Below, piece after piece: positions 1 through 5,371 of a DNA stretch of 5,374 bases. A program made the position numbers and the translations under genes. Source of the stretch: CAYZEZ01 sp964477295 (GTDB taxonomy: Bacteria > Bacteroidota > Bacteroidia > Bacteroidales > SM23-62); contig CAYZEZ010000306.1 of NCBI GenBank assembly GCA_964477295.1, forward strand, positions 1 through 5,374, read 5' to 3'. Below the pieces are notes generated by a model. It was not told where the DNA came from and searched no databases. It saw nothing but the letters and a program-made list of their open reading frames with translations. Numbering within the stretch: position 1 is the first letter of the stretch; every line of letters starts with the position of its first letter.

Positions 1-10
1 AGGGAGACCA

Positions 11-43
11 TCTGAAAAAACTTATAAACATGACTTAGTTTTC
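11..43 (+). promoter_or_regulatory. Possible Bacteroidota-type promoter of serC
   Basis: The Bacteroidota housekeeping promoter has a -7 box TAnnTTTG and a -33 box TTTG. Bases 36-43 read TAGTTTTC, one mismatch from the -7 box, and bases 11-14 read TCTG, one mismatch from TTTG, with a 21-bp gap. Transcription would begin near base 50, giving a leader of about 33 nt to the preferred serC start at 83. Both boxes are imperfect and the upstream gene is not visible, so serC could equally be transcribed from further upstream. Confidence 0.25.
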
Positions 44-82
44 TGACAGAATTTTATGAAATTTGACCTCAAAAACCAGGCT

Positions 83-1153
83 ATGAAGAAGCACAATTTC
101 AATGCTGGACCATCAATACTCCCGGCATTTACCGTTGAAAACACCGCCAAAGGAATAGTCGATCTCGACGGGATCGGGCTGTCCGTTATGGAAATCTCCC
201 ACAGGAGTAAGGAATTCAAGGCGATCATGGAAGAATCCCAGGCGCTGGTGAAGGAACTGCTCGAAGTCCCTGAAGGGTATCACGTGCTGTTCCTGGGAGG
301 AGGGGCCAGCATGCAATTCTGCATGGTTCCCTATAACCTGCTCCGGAAAAAGGCGGCCTATCTGAATACCGGGTCCTGGGCTTCAAAAGCCATCAAGGAG
401 GCCGGGTTCTTCGGGGAAGTGGTCGAAGTAGCCTCCTCCAAGGAACGGAACTACAGCTATATTCCCCGGGATTACAAAATCCCCCAGGATGCCGACTATT
501 TCCATATTACTACCAACAATACTATATATGGAACTGAATTTAAGTCGGATCCCGATTCACCAGTTAACCTGGTTGCTGACATGTCTTCAGATATTTTTTC
601 TCGTCGTGTGGATGTTTCGAAGTATGGGATCATCTACGGTGGAGCCCAGAAAAACCTTGGCCCATCAGGTGTTGCACTCGTCATTATTAAGAATGACATA
701 CTGGGGGATGCCCCGCGACCCATTCCATCTATGCTCAGTTATAAGGTTCATATTGAAAATGACTCCATGTTCAATACCCCTCCGGTAGTTCCGATTTATG
801 CCTGTCTGCAAACCTTGAAATGGCTTAATGACATAGGTGGTGTCGATGCTGTTCACAAAATGAATAATGAAAAAGCCAATTTGCTGTATGAAGAAATTGA
901 AAGGAATAGACTTTTTAAGTGCACCGTGGAAGATCCTGTCGACCGCTCCATCATGAACATCTGCTTTGTAATGGAAGATTCTTATAAGGACCTCGAAGCG
1001 GATTTTCTTGAATTTGCTACAGGAAAAGGCATGATTGGGATCAAGGGTCATCGCTCTGTTGGAGGCTTCAGGGCATCTACCTACAATGCACTGCCAGCTG
1101 AAAGCGTTCAGGCACTGGTTGATGCTATGAAAGAATTTGAGAAGAATAATTAG
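83..1153 (+). CDS. serC: Phosphoserine aminotransferase SerC
   Basis: This is a PLP-dependent class-V-fold aminotransferase. It converts 3-phosphohydroxypyruvate plus glutamate to O-phosphoserine plus 2-oxoglutarate in the cytoplasm, the second step of serine synthesis; the family can also act on the analogous vitamin B6 precursor. The 356-residue protein is full length for the family. Visible motifs are the N-terminal KKHNFNAGPSILP, the HRS at 40-42, GGGAS at 72-76, W99 in the cofactor pocket, D166 in ADMSS (pyridine-nitrogen contact), the PLP Schiff-base lysine K190 in GGAQKNLGPSG, N231-T232, and GHRSVGGFRAS at 322-332 for substrate binding. An in-frame ATG at 56 would add nine residues, but homologues begin at MKKHNF, so 83 is preferred. 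No clear Shine-Dalgarno precedes it. It lies upstream of serA, its pathway partner. Its first third is richer in G+C (about 55% over 121-420) than the rest (about 43-44%). Confidence 0.97.
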   Translation: MKKHNFNAGPSILPAFTVENTAKGIVDLDGIGLSVMEISHRSKEFKAIMEESQALVKELLEVPEGYHVLFLGGGASMQFCMVPYNLLRKKAAYLNTGSWASKAIKEAGFFGEVVEVASSKERNYSYIPRDYKIPQDADYFHITTNNTIYGTEFKSDPDSPVNLVADMSSDIFSRRVDVSKYGIIYGGAQKNLGPSGVALVIIKNDILGDAPRPIPSMLSYKVHIENDSMFNTPPVVPIYACLQTLKWLNDIGGVDAVHKMNNEKANLLYEEIERNRLFKCTVEDPVDRSIMNICFVMEDSYKDLEADFLEFATGKGMIGIKGHRSVGGFRASTYNALPAESVQALVDAMKEFEKNN

Positions 1154-1157
1154 GGAT

Positions 1158-1192
1158 TTTGAATGTTGAATTTAGCATTAGGAATTAAATAA
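1158..1192 (+). repeat. Degenerate A/T-rich 7-bp repeats after serC
   Basis: Directly after the serC stop the sequence can be cut into five heptads: TTTGAAT, GTTGAAT, TTAGCAT, TAGGAAT, TAAATAA. The first two match at six of seven positions; the later ones are only loosely related. The run precedes a clearer heptad array at 1198 but is not in the same 7-bp phase with it. The region is A/T-rich, so the periodicity may partly be chance. Confidence 0.3.
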
Positions 1193-1195
1193 CTC

Positions 1196-1232
1196 AAGTT
1201 GCTAGGTACTGGGTACTAGTTACTGGGTAAAG
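1196..1232 (+). repeat. Heptad tandem array, left arm of inverted repeat
   Basis: From 1198 the sequence reads as head-to-tail 7-bp units GTTGCTA, GGTACTG, GGTACTA, GTTACTG, GGTAAAG, roughly G(T/G)TACT(A/G). Bases 1196-1228 match the reverse complement of 1313-1345 at 26 of 33 positions, so the array is the left arm of a long imperfect inverted repeat with an 84-nt A/T-rich spacer. It lies between serC and serA. If transcribed it could fold into a long hairpin; no classical terminator T-run follows. I do not recognise it as a named element. Confidence 0.7.
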
Positions 1233-1251
1233 TATTAATAGTCAATATCAT

Positions 1252-1365
1252 AAATTAAAATAGTAATTAAATTCGTATCATTTACTAGTTCATATATGAC
1301 TGTTATTCAGACACCTGGCAACTAGTAACTCGTAACTAGCAACTTAAATTAAATAGTAATTCAAT
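1252..1365 (+). repeat. Direct repeat of about 20 bp up to the serA start
   Basis: Bases 1252-1273 and 1346-1365 are nearly the same A/T-rich sequence, sharing AAATTAAA(A)TAGTAATT followed by AA or C and then AAT. They differ by one inserted A and a short change near the end. The first copy lies in the spacer of the inverted heptad arrays. The second runs into the serA ATG at 1364, so it forms the serA leader. The leader has no Shine-Dalgarno. The repeat may be a local duplication. Confidence 0.5.
1309..1345 (-). repeat. Heptad tandem array, right arm of inverted repeat
   Basis: Read on the minus strand from 1343 down to 1309, the units are GTTGCTA, GTTACGA, GTTACTA, GTTGCCA, GGTGTCT, the same family as the array at 1198-1232 but facing it. 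Individual heptads differ between the arms (7 mismatches in 33), so this is not a fresh duplication. It ends 18 nt before the serA start codon, so a transcript from serC would carry the folded structure next to the serA translation start. Confidence 0.7.
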
Positions 1366-2281
1366 GAAAATATTAGTTGCTACCGAAAAGCCTTTTGCCC
1401 CTGCAGCAGTAAAGCAGATAAAAGAAATTGTTGAAAAAGCAGGACATGAATTTGCTCTTCTTGAAAAATATGCCGGTCAGCAGGAACTCATTCAGCATGT
1501 CTCCTCTGCCAACGCACTGATCGTCAGAAGCGATGATATAAACAAAGAGGTTATTGCAGCTGCCACGGAATTAAAAATTGTGGTCAGGGCAGGAGCCGGT
1601 TATGATAATATCGACCTGGTCGGTTGCAATGATGTAAATATTGTTGTAATGAATACACCCGGACAAAACTCCAATGCGGTGGCTGAACTTGCCCTTGGGA
1701 TGATGGTATACATTGCAAGGAATCAATTCAATGGATATCCGGGAACTGAACTACTGGGCAAGGCCCTCGGAATACATGCCTACGGAAATGTAGGGAAGCG
1801 GGTGGCAGATATCGCAAAAGGTTTTAATATGGAGGTATATGCCTTTGATCCATTTATCGAACGATTAGCTATCGAGAAAGATGGTGTTAGGGTGGTTACA
1901 AGTGAAAAAGAGCTTTACAGTACCTGCCAGTATGTGAGCCTGCATATCCCGGCCAACGAACATACCATTAAATCCATCAACAAGGAACTTATGTCTGCAA
2001 TGCCAGGTAACCCGGTATTGGTCAATACAGCCCGGAAAGAGGTCATCGATGAGGGATCTCTGTTAAAGGTTTTGCAGGAACGTGACAATTTCAGATATGC
2101 TTCCGATATTGTACCTGATTGTGCTGCTGAGATAAATGAGAAATTCCCGGGAAGGTGTTATTTCACGCCGAAAAAGATGGGAGCACAGACCGCCGAAGCG
2201 AATATAAATGCAGGGCTGGCAGCTGCCGGCCAGATAGTAAGATTTTTCGAAACGGGTGATACCACTTTTCAGGTGAACTAG
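1364..2281 (+). CDS. serA: 3-phosphoglycerate dehydrogenase, short Lys-type
   Basis: This NAD-dependent D-2-hydroxyacid dehydrogenase is the likely first enzyme of serine synthesis (3-phosphoglycerate to 3-phosphohydroxypyruvate, cytoplasmic). At 305 residues it has the substrate and Rossmann domains but no C-terminal ACT domain, so classical serine feedback through ACT is absent. Visible motifs are VRAGAGYDNIDL (74-85), NTPGQNSNAVAELALG (97-112), the nucleotide loop AYGNVG (139-144) with acidic D162 after the second strand, the catalytic-type arginine R224 in NTARKEVIDE, and FTPKKMGAQTAEAN (267-280). Two departures stand out. The first glycine of GxGxxG is alanine. The usual catalytic histidine of 'PHIGA' is lysine (K271 when anchored on the following MGA). 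I recall Lys-type short PGDHs from Bacteroidales and Entamoeba, so this looks like a family trait and not decay. The adjacent serC supports the assignment. The start at 1364 gives the normal N-terminus MKILVATEKPF. Confidence 0.93.
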   Translation: MKILVATEKPFAPAAVKQIKEIVEKAGHEFALLEKYAGQQELIQHVSSANALIVRSDDINKEVIAAATELKIVVRAGAGYDNIDLVGCNDVNIVVMNTPGQNSNAVAELALGMMVYIARNQFNGYPGTELLGKALGIHAYGNVGKRVADIAKGFNMEVYAFDPFIERLAIEKDGVRVVTSEKELYSTCQYVSLHIPANEHTIKSINKELMSAMPGNPVLVNTARKEVIDEGSLLKVLQERDNFRYASDIVPDCAAEINEKFPGRCYFTPKKMGAQTAEANINAGLAAAGQIVRFFETGDTTFQVN

Positions 2282-2301
2282 TTGTTAGTTGCCGTTGGCT
2301 G
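2281..2301 (+). repeat. Heptad units running on from the serA stop codon
   Basis: From the last base of the serA stop the sequence reads GTTGTTA, GTTGCCG, TTGGCTG, the same 7-bp family as the arrays upstream of serA. The repeat begins right at the gene end. Its last unit overlaps the hairpin at 2292-2311. Confidence 0.45.
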
Positions 2302-2311
2302 AGACCAACGG
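2292..2311 (+). terminator. Small hairpin downstream of serA
   Basis: CCGTTGG at 2292-2298 pairs perfectly with CCAACGG at 2305-2311 across a 6-nt loop CTGAGA. It starts 11 nt after the serA stop, a normal place for a terminator or an mRNA 3'-end stabilising hairpin. Only GATTTGAGG follows, without a U-tract, so it is a poor intrinsic terminator; a processing or stability role is as likely. Confidence 0.4.
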
Positions 2312-2346
2312 ATTTGAGGTTACCGAAATACTCCGGACTTTAGTTC

Positions 2347-2388
2347 ATTACCGGTTGCGTGATACGAGCTACTGGTTGCAAGGTTATG
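2347..2388 (+). repeat. Third heptad tandem array, downstream of serA
   Basis: Six consecutive 7-bp units can be read here: ATTACCG, GTTGCGT, GATACGA, GCTACTG, GTTGCAA, GGTTATG. The best fit the G(T/G)TACT(A/G) pattern seen on the other side of serA, although this copy is more degenerate. I find no facing partner array within this spacer. The recurrence of the pattern in both non-coding spacers and in no gene is the best sign that it is a real repeat family. Confidence 0.5.
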
Positions 2389-2390
2389 AA

Positions 2391-2419
2391 TTTGGAATCG
2401 ACCAATACAGATAACGTTG
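2391..2419 (+). promoter_or_regulatory. Possible promoter of the DUF1015-yggS operon
   Basis: TTTG at 2391-2394 matches the Bacteroidota -33 box. TAACGTTG at 2412-2419 matches the -7 box TAnnTTTG with one mismatch, at a 17-bp gap. Transcription would start near 2425, leaving a leader of about 23 nt before the ATG at 2448. The -7 box lies at the centre of the palindrome at 2404-2430, so a protein bound there would block initiation. This is inferred from motif match only. Confidence 0.35.
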
Positions 2420-2430
2420 TTATCTGTATT
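2404..2430 (+). promoter_or_regulatory. Perfect 12-bp-arm palindrome before DUF1015 gene
   Basis: AATACAGATAAC (2404-2415) is followed by a 3-nt spacer GTT and its exact reverse complement GTTATCTGTATT (2419-2430). The palindrome ends 17 nt before the DUF1015 start codon. It could be an operator for a dimeric regulator, since it covers the possible -7 box. It could also be a weak intrinsic terminator of the serA transcript: the stem is A/T-rich and only a short T-run (2429-2432) follows directly. A separate run of nine T lies at 2439-2447. The sequence alone does not decide between these. Confidence 0.6.
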
Positions 2431-2447
2431 TTGTAAACTTTTTTTTT

Positions 2448-3695
2448 ATGGTTGTTTTAAAAGCATTTAAAGGATTTCGTCCTCCGGCAGAGTTCGCTTC
2501 CCGGATTGCCTCCCGGCCCTATGACGTACTAAATAGTGAAGAAGCCAGGGTGGAAGCTAAGGACAATTCCTTGTCTTTTCTCCATGTAATAAAGCCGGAA
2601 ATCGATCTGCCGCCTGGCACAGAATTGTATTCGCCGGAAGTGTATCAGAAAGGAAAAGATAACCTCGACAGGATGATCAGGGATCGATTACTGGTGCAGG
2701 ATGAGGAGGATTATTTATATATCTATGCACAGACCATGTGGAATAAAACCCAGTACGGGCTTGTAGGATGTGCCGGAGTGCTGGATTACATGAATAATGT
2801 GATTCGCAAACATGAACTTACCCGGCCGGATAAAGAAAAAGACAGGATGACCCATGTACGAACCACCAATTTCAATGCAGAACCGGTTTTCTTTGCATAT
2901 CCGCCCCATGACGAAATAGACCAGATTGTTCAGAGTGAAGTCTCAACACCTCCGGAATACGATTTTGTGTCAGATGATAAAATACGTCACCAGTTCTGGG
3001 TGATCAGGAACAGGGAAAAGATCTGGCGGCTTGAGGGATTATTCGAAACAGATATCCCGTTTACCTATGTGGCTGATGGTCACCACAGGACTGCAGCCGC
3101 AGCACTGGTTGGTAATGAGAAAAGGCATTCCGACCCGCGACACACCGGGAAAGAAGAATATAATTACTTCCTTGCTGTTCATTTTCCTTCAGACCAGTTG
3201 CGGATCATAGACTATAACCGGGTGGTCAGGGACCTCAACGGAATCGATCCGGGCACCTTTATCGGGAAATTGAAAAAATCATTTGATCTGGTCGAGAAAG
3301 GTAAGGAGATATTTAAACCAACCCATTTGCACAATTTTTCGATGTACCTCGATGGTATCTGGTATTCACTGACAGCAAAGAATGGCACATATGATAATTC
3401 AAATCCGATTGGTGTCCTGGATGTTACAATCCTTTCGGAACATATTCTTGGTCCTCTCCTGGATATTACCGATTTAAGGAAATCAAAAAGGATTGACTTC
3501 ATTGGAGGGATCAGGGGACTGGAAGAATTAAAACGACTGGTCGATTCCGGAAATATGAAAGCTGCCTTTGCCCTTTATCCGGTCAGCATGGAGCAGTTAA
3601 TGGATATTGCTGATACAGAGAATATTATGCCTCCTAAAACCACATGGTTTGAACCTAAACTCCGGAGTGGACTGGTTTTACATTATTTGGATTAA
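2448..3695 (+). CDS. DUF1015 family protein, DGHHR motif
   Basis: This is a full-length member of the DUF1015 family (about 400-420 residues; this one 415), predicted cytoplasmic with no signal peptide or membrane segment. Family landmarks in order are FKGFRPP (7-13), RPYDVL (23-28), KHELTRPDKEKDR (121-133, with E123 conserved), ADGHHRTAAA (209-218), DFIGGIRG (350-357), and near the C-terminus MPPKTTWFEPKLRSGLV (394-410). The DGHHR motif resembles the active-site motif of free-serine kinases (SerK/SbnI) of the ParB/sulfiredoxin-like fold. Together with its place next to serC-serA and the absence of serB, this suggests phosphoserine/serine chemistry, but I know of no proof and give no function. 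The start is supported by the normal N-terminus; the leader has nine T before ATG and no Shine-Dalgarno. It is the first gene of a tight group, 21 nt ahead of yggS. Confidence 0.9.
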   Translation: MVVLKAFKGFRPPAEFASRIASRPYDVLNSEEARVEAKDNSLSFLHVIKPEIDLPPGTELYSPEVYQKGKDNLDRMIRDRLLVQDEEDYLYIYAQTMWNKTQYGLVGCAGVLDYMNNVIRKHELTRPDKEKDRMTHVRTTNFNAEPVFFAYPPHDEIDQIVQSEVSTPPEYDFVSDDKIRHQFWVIRNREKIWRLEGLFETDIPFTYVADGHHRTAAAALVGNEKRHSDPRHTGKEEYNYFLAVHFPSDQLRIIDYNRVVRDLNGIDPGTFIGKLKKSFDLVEKGKEIFKPTHLHNFSMYLDGIWYSLTAKNGTYDNSNPIGVLDVTILSEHILGPLLDITDLRKSKRIDFIGGIRGLEELKRLVDSGNMKAAFALYPVSMEQLMDIADTENIMPPKTTWFEPKLRSGLVLHYLD

Positions 3696-3716
3696 AATGA
3701 ATGTGATGTTGAAGGG

Positions 3717-4388
3717 ATGAATATCAGGGAGAATATAATACAATTGAAGGAAAGTTTGCCTGGCCACGTAACACTTGTTGCCGTTTCCAAGACTAAGCCT
3801 GCTGAGGATATCCTCGAAGCTTATCAGGCGGGGCACAAAATATTCGGAGAGAACAGGGTTCAGGAACTGGTGACTAAAGCACAAACATTACCCTCTGATA
3901 TTCAATGGCATATGGTAGGGCACCTGCAGACAAACAAGGTAAAATTCATAGCTCCTTTCGTTCATCTTATTCATAGCATTGATAGCTTTAAATTGTTATC
4001 TGTCATAAACAGGGAAGCACAAAAAGTTGACAGGATGATAAATGTTCTGCTGCAGGTTCATATTGCTTCAGAGGAAACGAAATTTGGATTTTCCGGAGAG
4101 GAGGTAGTCCAATTATTGTCATCAGATGAATATAAGGAACTGTCGGATATTAAAGTGACAGGACTGATGGGAATGGCAACCTTTACCCGGGATGAACAAA
4201 CAATAAGACAAGAATTTCGTTATCTTTCCAGCGTATTCAATCGAATTAAGGATAGCTTTTTCAGGGAAGACCCGGAATTTTGTGAATTGTCAATGGGCAT
4301 GTCGGGAGATTATCTCCTGGCCATTGACGAAGGCAGTACCATGATACGCATTGGCACAATAGTATTTGGGGAAAGAATTAAACATTAA
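3717..4388 (+). CDS. yggS: YggS/PROSC-type PLP homeostasis protein
   Basis: This single-domain protein has the alanine-racemase-like TIM-barrel fold. The family binds PLP without known catalytic activity and keeps the free vitamin B6 and amino/keto-acid pools in balance (PLPBP/PROSC in animals). Length is 223 residues, normal for the family. Visible motifs are LVAVSKTKP (20-28) with the PLP lysine K25, FGENRVQEL (43-51), WHMVGHLQTNK (64-74), TKFGFS (121-126), GLMGMA (149-154), LSMGMSGDY (191-199) and the phosphate-binding IRIGTIVFGER (210-220). GAAGGG sits directly against the ATG, too close for a normal ribosome-binding site. Other nearby ATGs (3698, 3701, 3706) are out of frame. The stop overlaps the next start as TAATG, pointing to co-translation. 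Its presence near the PLP enzyme SerC may be meaningful, although yggS occurs in many contexts. Confidence 0.96.
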   Translation: MNIRENIIQLKESLPGHVTLVAVSKTKPAEDILEAYQAGHKIFGENRVQELVTKAQTLPSDIQWHMVGHLQTNKVKFIAPFVHLIHSIDSFKLLSVINREAQKVDRMINVLLQVHIASEETKFGFSGEEVVQLLSSDEYKELSDIKVTGLMGMATFTRDEQTIRQEFRYLSSVFNRIKDSFFREDPEFCELSMGMSGDYLLAIDEGSTMIRIGTIVFGERIKH

Positions 4389-5371
4389 TGGTTATGGTGA
4401 ATCTCGAGACCGGTTATGCAGGATTAACATTAAAGAATCCGTTGATCGTAAGCAGCTGTGGCCTTACAGATCAGGTTGATAAAATAGTAAAAATTGCGGA
4501 CCAAGGGGCTGGGGGGGTTGTTTTAAAATCCCTTTTCGAGGAACAAATCAGATTTGAAGCAGGGAGATTTATGGAATCTACCGATTATCCCGGTGCTGAA
4601 GACTATTTGAATCATTATGTAAAGAGCAATAATGTTGACCAATACCTTGAATTAATAGAAGAAGCAAAGAATAAGGTAGATATCCCTGTTATTGCCAGTA
4701 TTAATTGCATTTCGACCACTGAATGGGTTGAATTTGCCAAAAAAATTGAAGAAGCCGGTGCAGATGCTCTGGAACTGAATGTTTACTTTATACCCCTTTC
4801 AAAAGAAGATCCGTGCCAGAAATATGAAAAGATCTATTTCGACCTGGCATCACGTATGCAGGAGCTGATAAACATACCGGTCATAATGAAGTTGAGCAAT
4901 CATTTTACCAACCTGGTTAACCTGGTAAATCAATTATATTTCCGGGGGATTTCTGCAGTAGTCCTGTTTAACAGGTTTTATTCACCCGATATTCATATTG
5001 ATGACAAGAAGCTTATAGCATCTGAAGTATTCAGCAACCCTTCTGAAATCAGGGACCCACTAAGGTGGACAGCTATCCTGTCCCATTTTGTAGATAAGAT
5101 CAGCCTTGGTGCATCTACAGGTGTGCATGATGGAGAAGCAGTTATTAAACTATTGTTTGCCGGGGCTCATGCTGTGCATGTTTGTTCAACATTGTATAAG
5201 AATGGAATCGGACATATCAAAACTATCCTGAAAGATGTTCAGAACTGGATGGAACGAAATAATTATTCGGGAATTGATGATTTCAGGGGTCTGATGAATT
5301 ACAGGAATATTAGTGACCCTTTAAACTATGAGCGGTCACAGTTCATGAAATACTACTCAAGTCACCATTAA
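4388..5371 (+). CDS. Dihydroorotate dehydrogenase-like flavoprotein
   Basis: This is a 327-residue TIM-barrel protein of the class 1 dihydroorotate dehydrogenase superfamily, matching the 'DHOD-like' branch and not true PyrD. Visible landmarks are LKNPLIVSSCGLT (15-27), GGVVLKSLFEEQI (42-54), PVIASINC (100-107), ALELNVYFIP (127-136), PVIMKLS (164-170, K168 a likely FMN contact), VVLFNRFYSPDIHID (191-205), and the C-terminal flavin-phosphate region ASTGVHDGEAVIKLLFAGAHAVHV (242-265). True class 1A enzymes have NLSCPN at the active site, with Cys as base; here the aligned stretch is NVYFIP with no Cys or Ser at that place, so dihydroorotate oxidation is doubtful and the substrate is unknown. 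The ATG at 4388 overlaps the yggS stop by one base. M3 at 4394 is an alternative start and gives a more typical N-terminus (MVNLETGYAGL). A run of seven G (4511-4517) lies in codons 42-44. The gene is complete, ending 3 nt before the window edge. Confidence 0.88.
   Translation: MVMVNLETGYAGLTLKNPLIVSSCGLTDQVDKIVKIADQGAGGVVLKSLFEEQIRFEAGRFMESTDYPGAEDYLNHYVKSNNVDQYLELIEEAKNKVDIPVIASINCISTTEWVEFAKKIEEAGADALELNVYFIPLSKEDPCQKYEKIYFDLASRMQELINIPVIMKLSNHFTNLVNLVNQLYFRGISAVVLFNRFYSPDIHIDDKKLIASEVFSNPSEIRDPLRWTAILSHFVDKISLGASTGVHDGEAVIKLLFAGAHAVHVCSTLYKNGIGHIKTILKDVQNWMERNNYSGIDDFRGLMNYRNISDPLNYERSQFMKYYSSHH

Noticed and set aside
1..15. Possible tail of an upstream gene ending in TGA at 13-15
   Set aside because: All three frames stop within the first 46 bases, and too few codons are visible to recognise any protein end.
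56..82. Earlier in-frame ATG of serC at 56
   Set aside because: The nine extra residues are not found at the family N-terminus, which begins at MKKHNF, and no ribosome-binding site favours 56.
665..1051. Minus-strand open frame of 128 codons inside serC
   Set aside because: It lies wholly within a well-supported gene on the other strand and has no recognisable protein features. The same applies to the other opposite-strand and shifted frames in serC, the DUF1015 gene and yggS.
1196..1345. Insertion sequence or MITE bounded by terminal inverted repeats
   Set aside because: There is no transposase, and the arms are internally periodic with no clear short target-site duplication directly flanking them. 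A degraded MITE cannot be fully excluded.
1154..1363. CRISPR array
   Set aside because: Units are 7 bp, degenerate and without spacers of constant length, and no cas gene is present.
2282..2447. Riboswitch upstream of DUF1015
   Set aside because: The only structures seen are a 7-bp hairpin and a 12-bp palindrome; no conserved riboswitch core that I know was recognised.
4388..5371. Calling the last gene pyrD
   Set aside because: The active-site NLSCPN motif of true dihydroorotate dehydrogenases is absent, so the symbol would overstate the evidence.
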